Origin: Verrucomicrobiota bacterium
Lineage (GTDB): Bacteria > Verrucomicrobiota > Verrucomicrobiia > Limisphaerales > UBA9464
Length of the DNA stretch: 7,437 bases
Direction of reading: 5' to 3'
NCBI GenBank assembly: GCA_947464705.1
Contig: CANHYD010000109.1
Coordinates: forward strand, 1 to 7,437
Shown: one piece after another, positions 1 through 5,900 of the stretch
How the letters are laid out: every line of letters starts with the position of its first letter
Position numbering within the stretch: the first letter of the stretch is position 1
Notes under the pieces: generated by a model
Database searches by the model: none
What the model saw: only the letters and a program-made list of their open reading frames with translations
Told to the model about the DNA's origin: nothing
Made by a program: the position numbers and the translations under genes

Positions 1-433
1 GGGAGTGCAGTGCGCACCGCAAGGCCGGGCGGGCAATCAGGACCCACTGCCACAAAGGGACCATGAGGAACCACTTTCGGGCATCATGGAACCCCGGAAG
101 AAAGAGAAACGCGTAGCCGTGAGCCAACAGGCCCAACCCGGCGGCCGCAGAGGTGAACCACGCCAACCGACGCAACGCCGGTGAGTGACGCCCCCGCCAT
201 CCGGCCACCAGCACCAAGAAAAACGGCAGGATACCCCAGGGCAAGAGGAGCCCATAAATCGGGGATCCCGAGCGACCCGGCTCGGAGATCAATGTCGTAA
301 AAATCCCCGCGGGCAGCCCGCCAGCAAGCGCCGCGCACAGCACAAAGATGAAATCCGGGGGCAACTGATGTTCTTCAGCCCGTCCCATGTCGGTATTACT
401 GGGGGCTGCCAGTTCAGTTTCCCGATCGCTCAT
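1..433 (-). CDS. Unrecognised multi-pass membrane protein, 3' end outside window
   Basis: The frame is open from an ATG at 431-433 to the left edge (144 codons plus one base), so the C-terminus is missing. I translated it by hand. Residues 1-25 are hydrophilic and acidic, with no signal peptide. Four hydrophobic stretches follow, at about 28-49, 59-79, 90-112 and 121-136, separated by short loops rich in Arg, Gly and Pro (for example GWRGRHSPALRRLAW). This pattern fits an inner-membrane protein with at least four helices. I recognise no family motif and assign no function. It starts 42 bp after the fabD stop on the same strand, so it is probably in the same transcript; that alone does not show a role in lipid metabolism. 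No strong Shine-Dalgarno sequence precedes the ATG; GAGCAGCC about 10 bases upstream is the nearest purine-rich stretch. An alternative in-frame ATG lies 15 codons downstream. The frame is convincing from its hydrophobic periodicity; the function is unknown. Confidence 0.72.
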   Translation of the reverse strand, partial: MSDRETELAAPSNTDMGRAEEHQLPPDFIFVLCAALAGGLPAGIFTTLISEPGRSGSPIYGLLLPWGILPFFLVLVAGWRGRHSPALRRLAWFTSAAAGLGLLAHGYAFLFLPGFHDARKWFLMVPLWQWVLIARPALRCALHS

Positions 434-442
434 AGCACAGGC

Positions 443-466
443 TGCTCTGCAATGCTCTCTAGAGCA
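443..466 (-). other. Short repeated stem sequences between fabD and the membrane protein gene
   Basis: The 42-bp gap contains TGCTC at 443-447 and again at 453-457, with the complement GAGCA at 462-466. In minus-strand RNA, UGCUC (462-466) can pair with the adjacent GAGCA (453-457) around a UAGA tetraloop, or with the more distal GAGCA (443-447) around a 14-base loop. The two pairings exclude each other. No U-tract follows, so this is not a terminator. It may be a minor RNA structure near the start of the downstream gene, or chance. Confidence 0.25.
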
Positions 467-475
467 ACCGGTGTC

Positions 476-1408
476 TCAGACCCCACCCAACGCTTGGACC
501 GTGGCTTCCAGACTGGCGACGTCACACACATTGAAGGATTGGGCAGACTTGTCGATCCGACGCAGGAATCCACTGAGGGCCGAACCGGGGCCCAACTCGA
601 TGAATCGAGTGAATCCCTGGGCGAGCAAATAACGCATGCTCGCTTCCCAACGCACCGAAGACGTCACCTGATCAACAAGGATCGGAGAAATCGTCTCGGC
701 CGAACCATGCGGCAGGGCTGTGACATTGGAGACCACCGGCACCTGCGGATTGCAGAGCGGAATGCGGGCCAACGCCTCCAACAAGCGGGGCTGGGCCGAG
801 GCCATCAACGGAGAGTGGTAGGCGCCAGCGACCGTCAGAGGAATGGCCTTCTTGGCCCCTTTGGCTTTCGCGGCCTCCACGGCGGCCGGAATCCGGTCCA
901 AGTCGCCCGAAATCACGATTTGGCCGGGGCAATTGAGATTGGCCAGCGTCACGCCGGTGGCCTCGCACACCTCCCGGCACGGCCCTTCCTCAAGCCCGAT
1001 CACCGCCGCCATCCCGCCGCGGGTCGCATCGCAAGCCTCCTGCATGAAACGCCCCCGCAGCCGAGTGATCATCAGCCCGTCTTCAAACGACATCGCTCCC
1101 GCCGCGGCCAGCGCCGTGAATTCCCCGAGGGACAAGCCGGCGGTAGCATCGGCCCGCAAGTTGGGAACCCGTTCCTGAAGCAGCCGCAAGGCCACCCAGC
1201 TCACCAAATAGATTCCCGGTTGGGCGTTTTCCGTTTGCGTCAGCGCCGACTCCGGTCCCTCGAAGCAGATCGATGCCAAATCGTAGCCGAGGACCTGATT
1301 GGCCTGATCAAACAGCGCCTGGGCTGTTGGATACGTCGCGGCGAGGTCTTTACCCATCCCCACCGACTGGGCCCCCTGGCCCGCGAACAAAAACGCAGTC
1401 TTCGACAT
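476..1408 (-). CDS. fabD: Malonyl-CoA:acyl carrier protein transacylase (FabD)
   Basis: This cytoplasmic enzyme moves malonate from CoA to the phosphopantetheine arm of ACP, supplying the elongation unit for type II fatty acid synthesis. The 310-residue length matches the family (about 309 in E. coli). The N-terminus has the hallmark FAGQGAQSVGMG (residues 8-19). The nucleophile is Ser93 in GLSLGE (91-96). Arg118 in RLRGRFMQEA aligns with the malonate-carboxylate-binding arginine, His198 in GAYHSPLM with the catalytic histidine, and Gln247 in VDQVTSSVRW with the oxyanion-hole glutamine. ELGPGSALSGFLRRI (about 271-285) is the usual C-terminal motif. The one deviation is Leu instead of His before the nucleophile (GLSLGE rather than GHSLGE), a variant I recall from plant plastid enzymes. 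The ATG at 1406-1408 gives the canonical start; only GGGG lies just upstream. It is transcribed away from purK and is followed after 42 bp by a membrane protein gene. No other fab genes are visible. Confidence 0.96.
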   Translation of the reverse strand: MSKTAFLFAGQGAQSVGMGKDLAATYPTAQALFDQANQVLGYDLASICFEGPESALTQTENAQPGIYLVSWVALRLLQERVPNLRADATAGLSLGEFTALAAAGAMSFEDGLMITRLRGRFMQEACDATRGGMAAVIGLEEGPCREVCEATGVTLANLNCPGQIVISGDLDRIPAAVEAAKAKGAKKAIPLTVAGAYHSPLMASAQPRLLEALARIPLCNPQVPVVSNVTALPHGSAETISPILVDQVTSSVRWEASMRYLLAQGFTRFIELGPGSALSGFLRRIDKSAQSFNVCDVASLEATVQALGGV

Positions 1409-1671
1409 CCCCGAAATGCAACCAGCCCCAAAAATCCCAGGAAAGCCCCAATTTACCCCCTCGCGCCATTTTGACCCACCCAGTCAGGGACAGGCTCCTC
1501 GGACAAGGGACAGGCTCCTCGGACAAGGGACAGGCTCCTCGGACAAGGGACAGGCTCTTCAGACAAGGGACAGGCTCTTCAGACAAGGGACAGGCTCTTG
1601 GCGACTTCCGACGGTTGGATGCTTCCGTGGCTTCCCATCGGGGCCGAAAGGGCCTACACCGGGGGTTTCCG
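1409..1671. promoter_or_regulatory. Divergent intergenic region between fabD and purK
   Basis: The region separates two start codons facing away from each other, so it must hold the control signals of the fabD transcript (minus) and of purK (plus). The fabD-proximal part (1409-1486) is comparatively A/T-containing, with blocks such as CCAAAAATCCC and CCATTTTGACC; the middle is taken up by the 20-bp tandem array; the purK-proximal part (1600-1671) is unremarkable. I could not identify a convincing sigma-70 -35/-10 pair on either strand, nor a PurR-type operator or riboswitch. The regulatory role is inferred from the layout alone. Confidence 0.55.
1487..1599. repeat. Tandem array of a 20-bp unit, five full copies plus a 13-bp partial
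   Basis: The full copies start at 1487, 1507, 1527, 1547 and 1567; a partial copy starts at 1587 and loses identity after 1599. Copies 1-3 are identical (GGGACAGGCTCCTCGGACAA, variant A). Copies 4 and 5 are identical to each other (GGGACAGGCTCTTCAGACAA, variant B), differing from A at unit positions 12 (C to T) and 15 (G to A). The partial copy matches B. Each unit also holds a nested direct repeat, GGACAA/GGGACA. The period of 20 is not a multiple of 3, so the array is not a coding repeat. There are no spacers, so it is not CRISPR. At about two helical turns per unit it would place any bound protein on nearly the same DNA face each time. Its origin and role are unknown. Confidence 0.95.
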
Positions 1672-2811
1672 ATGTCACTTCACGGACACATCATTCCACC
1701 GGGAGCCACTTTGGGTGTGCTCGGCGGGGGCCAATTGGGGCGCATGTTCGCCATGGCGGCCCGACGATTGGGCTACCGGATCCATATCTTCTGCCCGGAG
1801 GCCGACTCTCCCGCAGCACCGGTGGCCGACCGAACATTCGTGGCTCCTTATGAGGACCTGGAACAGGTCGAGGCCTTCGCCCGATCTGTGGATGTGGTGA
1901 CCTTCGAGTTCGAAAATGTCCCCAGCGCCACGAGTGAGGCCTGTGCTCGGGTGGTTCCCGTGCGCCCCGAGGGCCGGGTGCTGCACATCACCCAACAGCG
2001 GTTGCGCGAAAAAACCTTCCTTCAGGCACACGGATTCCCGGTCACCCCGTTCCGAGCCATCCATTCGCTGGCAGACCTCCAGTCCGCCACCCGCGATCTG
2101 GGACTGCCCGGGGTGCTCAAAACCGCCAGCTTCGGCTACGACGGCAAGGGACAACGGACACTCCGGTCGGCTTCAGAGATTTCCGAGGCTTTTACTGGTC
2201 TCGGAGGCGCAGAAGGCATTTATGAGGCGTTTGTCGATTTTGCCCAGGAGGTCAGCGTGGTGGGAGCCCGGACCCTGGACGGCCAATTCGCCGCGTTCCC
2301 GGTGTTCGAAAATGTCCATGCCAACCACATCCTGGATGTGACCGTGTGTCCGGCACGCATCCCGGCCGCGGTGGAGACCGCAGCCCGCGACTTGAGCCGA
2401 GGCATCCTGGAGACGCTCGAGGTGATCGGCCTGCTGACGGTCGAACTCTTTGTCTCCCGGGATGGACGGCTCATCGTGAACGAACTGGCCCCGCGGACCC
2501 ACAACTCGGGCCACCTGACCCTCGACGCCTGCATCACTTGCCAGTTTGAACAGCAGGTCCGAGCGGTGTGCGGTCTGCCACTCGGGTCGACCGAACTGAA
2601 AAGTCCTGCTGCCATGGCCAATTTGCTGGGTGATGTCTGGAAGGACGGCCCGCCACGGTGGGAACGTGCGTTGTCCAACCCCCGCCTGAAACTGCACCTG
2701 TACGGCAAGACCTCCGCACGACCCGGGCGAAAGATGGGGCACATCACCGCCACGGCCGAAACTCCGGAGGCGGCCATCACGGCGGTGCGCCAGGCACGGT
2801 CGAGCCTTTGA
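1672..2811 (+). CDS. purK: N5-carboxyaminoimidazole ribonucleotide synthase (PurK)
   Basis: PurK is a cytoplasmic ATP-grasp enzyme of de novo purine synthesis. It makes N5-CAIR from AIR, bicarbonate and ATP; PurE then converts N5-CAIR to CAIR. The protein has 379 residues, close to the Bacillus form (about 380). Motifs in order are LGVLGGGQLGRM (14-25, the nucleotide-fold glycine loop), VVTFEFENVP (75-84), LKTASFGYDGKGQ (149-161, ATP-grasp glycine-rich loop), FPVFENVHANHILDVT (209-224) and VNELAPRTHNSGHLT (269-283, the PurK signature with metal and substrate ligands). The ATG at 1672 was chosen because MSLHGHIIPPGATLGVLGGG matches the usual N-terminus and spacing. The frame is open for 133 codons further upstream, but that part overlaps fabD and the 20-bp array. 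An in-frame GTG at 1627 would add 15 residues and is less likely. The upstream GGGGG is only a weak ribosome-binding candidate. purE is not in the window, so purK is not in the common purEK arrangement here. Confidence 0.96.
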   Translation: MSLHGHIIPPGATLGVLGGGQLGRMFAMAARRLGYRIHIFCPEADSPAAPVADRTFVAPYEDLEQVEAFARSVDVVTFEFENVPSATSEACARVVPVRPEGRVLHITQQRLREKTFLQAHGFPVTPFRAIHSLADLQSATRDLGLPGVLKTASFGYDGKGQRTLRSASEISEAFTGLGGAEGIYEAFVDFAQEVSVVGARTLDGQFAAFPVFENVHANHILDVTVCPARIPAAVETAARDLSRGILETLEVIGLLTVELFVSRDGRLIVNELAPRTHNSGHLTLDACITCQFEQQVRAVCGLPLGSTELKSPAAMANLLGDVWKDGPPRWERALSNPRLKLHLYGKTSARPGRKMGHITATAETPEAAITAVRQARSSL

Positions 2812-2814
2812 TCG

Positions 2815-2852
2815 CAGGTTTAATCCGGGCCGAAGTCCGGCCGAAAAACCTG
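2815..2852 (+). terminator. Hairpin just after the purK stop, possible terminator
   Basis: The stretch begins 3 bp after the purK stop codon. CAGGTTT (2815-2821) pairs with AAACCTG (2846-2852). Inside it, CCGGGC (2825-2830) pairs with GTCCGG (2835-2840), with one G-U pair, around a CGAA tetraloop. The position fits the end of the purK transcript. No T-run follows on the plus strand, so it is not a classic intrinsic terminator; it may instead protect the 3' end or assist a Rho-type stop. Confidence 0.4.
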
Positions 2853-2912
2853 GTCGCTGCCTCCTTGGGTTTCTAAAGGCGATTCAACCGCTCCCCCCAG
2901 GGCGGCACTATC

Positions 2913-2954
2913 AAAAAAGACAGCCGCCGAGGCACCAGGCCATCGGCGGCTGTT
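2913..2954 (-). terminator. Intrinsic terminator of the giant repeat-protein gene
   Basis: A perfect 10-bp inverted repeat, CAGCCGCCGA (2921-2930) and TCGGCGGCTG (2943-2952), encloses a 12-base loop and extends by an A-T and a G-T pair. Read on the minus strand, the hairpin is followed directly by TCTTTTTT (the A-run at 2913-2918), which gives the required U-tract. It lies about 22 bp after the TAG of the large minus-strand gene. On the plus strand no T-run follows, so it should not act on purK transcripts. Confidence 0.88.
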
Positions 2955-2976
2955 GATCGGGCAAAAAGCCCGGTGC

Positions 2977-5900
2977 CTATTGCTTCTTCAGGCGGAACTG
3001 ACGGAAGTCACCGGTGCCCTCCACGGGGACCGGAACCACCACTGGCTCGTTTTCGCCCAGCGTCTGGATTTCTCCAATGGAATCCACCGTCTGCCACTCC
3101 ACTCCCAGCAGCGTGGTGGACTCAACCCGGAAGCGAGCGCCTTCGGGTCCCACCACCTTCAACGACAACGTCTGGTCCGGCTGAACGAGCAGTGCCAGGT
3201 AAGTCCTCGCAATGGCCTTGGTCTCCGATCCCGAACCGGAACCCACCGGACGAACAATGACTCGAAAGGTGGTCTGGATGCGGGTCACCGTGTCGCTGAC
3301 CGAGACGGTCACGATGTTGGTCGTATTGGCCAATGAGCTCGCCGGAGTCCATTCCAGCAGGCCGTTGGTGGACACTGTCAACCCCGCAGGCCCCCGCTCC
3401 AACCGGTAGCTCAGGACCTGCACAGGAATGTCTACATCGGTCGCCTTCAGGGGCACCGAGAGTTTGCTCTGTGCGACCACGGTCCAGTTGGTCGATGGGA
3501 AGACCGGTGCCGCATTGGCTTCACGCACCGTCACCACAAAGCTGGCGGTCGTGCTCAATGGCGACGGGGCACTGTCGGACACCTTCACCACCACCGTGTT
3601 GGTGCTCGGCCCCTGGTCTTCCGTCGGGCTCCAAGCAATGACGCCCGCGTCATTCATCGTCAGGCCCTTCGGACCACTCACCAGTGTGTAGGTCAGCGTT
3701 TGCGCCGGCAGATCCGAGTCCCGCCCGATGAGCGTGAAGTTCAGGCCCGCAGTCTCCAAAATCGATCGACTGAAGGCATTCACCAGCGTGGGAGCGGTAT
3801 TGGCTTCGGTGACGAAGAGGGTGAATGAGTTGGTGGTGCTCAGAGACGGAGTGCCATTGTCGGTCACGCGCACCGTGGCGGTGTTGGTGCTGGGTCCCTG
3901 TGCCTCCGTCGGAGTCCAGGTCACTTGCCCTGCCTCGCTGACCGCCAAGCCATTCGGGCCGCTCACCAGCGCATAAGTCAGCGTCTGGACCGGTTGATCG
4001 AGATCGCGCCCGATCAGCCGGAAGTTGACCGTGTTCAGTTCCCGGACACTCCGATTCACCAAGTTAATGAAGAACGGAGCCTGGTTGGCGGAGGGCACAC
4101 GGATCTGGAACGACTGAGTGACCACACGGATCCCGTCACCCACCGAAACCATCACCGGATGTTGGGCCGCGGCCTGGTCGAGCGACGGGGTCCAAGACAC
4201 GATGCCCTCGATCGGGTCCACAGACATTCCCGCAGGACCGTCCACCAATCCGAAGGTCAACTTCTGGACAGGAAGGTCGGAATCCTTGGCCGACAAACGA
4301 ATCACCCAAGGCTTCAAGGCCTCGGCCGTCTGGTTTTCCACCGAGGCCAATTCGGGAGCTTGATTGATCTCCAGCACCACCACCGTGAAGGAATTGGTGG
4401 TGCTCAACGCCGGGACGCCATTGTCGCTCACGCGAACCACCACCCGATTGGTGCTCGGTCCCTGAACCTCGGTCGGACGGAACAAGACCTGCCCGGTATT
4501 CGGATTCACAGAAAGGCCGTCCGGCCCAGAGATCAAAGCGAAGGTGAGCTTTTGCGCCGGCTGATCGTTGTCGGAAGCGGCCAGGCGGAAGGTCAAGCTT
4601 CCGGTCTCGGACACCCGTCGCAGCGCGACATCCGCCAGTGTGGGCGCGGTGTTCGAAGGGCGCACCACCACCACGAAGCTCGTGCTCGCCTTGGCTACTC
4701 CGTCGTTCACTGACACCTCCACCGTGTTGGTGGTGGCGCTCTGATCAGCAGAGGGAGTCCATTCCAACCGCCCTTGTTCGGAGACCGTCATCCCCTTCGG
4801 GCCGCTCGAAAGGCCGAACAGCAACTTCTGCGCGGGCAGATCGGAATCCTTGGCTGTCAGCAAGATCACCAACGGCTTCAAGGCATCCACCGTCTGATGG
4901 TCGACACCGGAGAGACTCGGAGCGTCGTTGACCTCGTTGACGGTCACCTGGAACTCGATCGGCACGACCACCTGTCCGTCGGACACGGTCAACCGCACGG
5001 TCTCGGTCTTGCCACCGGACTCCTCACTCGTCGCCCAAGCGACCGAACCACTGGACGATACTGTCAATCCCGCCGGCCCACTCACCAGACGGAATACCAG
5101 ATCTTGCCCGGGCAGATCCGAGTCGGTCGCGACCAACGGGAGGGCCAAGGCCGTGCCTTCATCGAGGGTTTGCTTCGGGATCGTCGCCACTTGCGGCGCG
5201 GCATTGACCTCTCGGATCGCCACCCGGAACTCGGATGCCACCGTCTGGATGCCGTCCGACACCGTGAACTTCACCGTCTCGGTCTTTCCGCCGAAGTCTT
5301 CACCGGCGACCCAGTCCACCTCACCTGCGGCAGACACGGTCAGACCGGCCGGCGCGCTGGTGAGTTGGAACACCAAGGGCTGCTTGGGCAGATCGGTATC
5401 CGTGGCCGATAGGTTCAACGCCAACGTCTTCCCTTCATCCAAGGTCTGCTGGGCAACCGTGGCAATCTGCGGTGCCGCATTGACCTCCCGGACCACCACC
5501 GTGAATCGATTGGTGAGCGAGTCGATGCCATCGGTGACAGCGACACTCACACCATTGGTGCTCGGGCCTTGTTCCTCGGAGGGAGTCCACGTCAGCGCCC
5601 CCGCCGATGTCACCGACAAACCAAGAGGACCTCCGACCAGCGCGTACTGGAGCGGAGCCCCTTCCGGATCGGTGGCTTTCAAGACCACGCTGAAAGGCTT
5701 GCCCTCATCGATGACCGTGTTGGCGATGGCATCGAAGACCGGGAGCTTGTTCAACCGAGTGAAGGCGAACAGGTTGGTCACCGGGTTGTTGCAGTAGATC
5801 CAATCCTCTTGGTAGTCGATGGCCGGGATTTCCTTCAGGAGCGGTCGAACATCCACCTTGTAGTAGCCGTTCGGAATCTCCATGAACCGAGCCCAACCGT

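Noticed and set aside
185..1474. Long plus-strand frame of 429 codons over fabD and the membrane gene
   Set aside because: It is the antisense shadow of two convincing minus-strand genes, and its product is Arg/Gly/His-rich without motifs.
1487..1599. CRISPR array
   Set aside because: The 20-bp units abut directly with no unique spacers, and there are no cas genes.
1273..1671. N-terminal extension of PurK by 133 in-frame codons
   Set aside because: The extension overlaps fabD antisense and the 20-bp array, has no PurK-like sequence, and the ATG at 1672 matches the family N-terminus.
1409..1671. Purine riboswitch or PurR operator upstream of purK
   Set aside because: I could not find the conserved junctions of a purine riboswitch or a convincing PurR-box palindrome; the 20-bp units are not inverted repeats.
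2173..2780. Minus-strand frames opposite purK
   Set aside because: They are shadows of purK; their products show no domain features and no plausible start context.
2913..2954. Bidirectional terminator for purK and the giant gene
   Set aside because: Only the minus strand has a U-tract after the stem; the plus strand continues with TTGATCGGGC.
3925..4713. Plus-strand frames opposite the cadherin-like array, also at 4774-5412, 4928-5797 and 5569-6246
   Set aside because: They arise because the repeated, GC-rich gene lacks stops on the other strand; their products mirror the repeat period and have no independent motifs.
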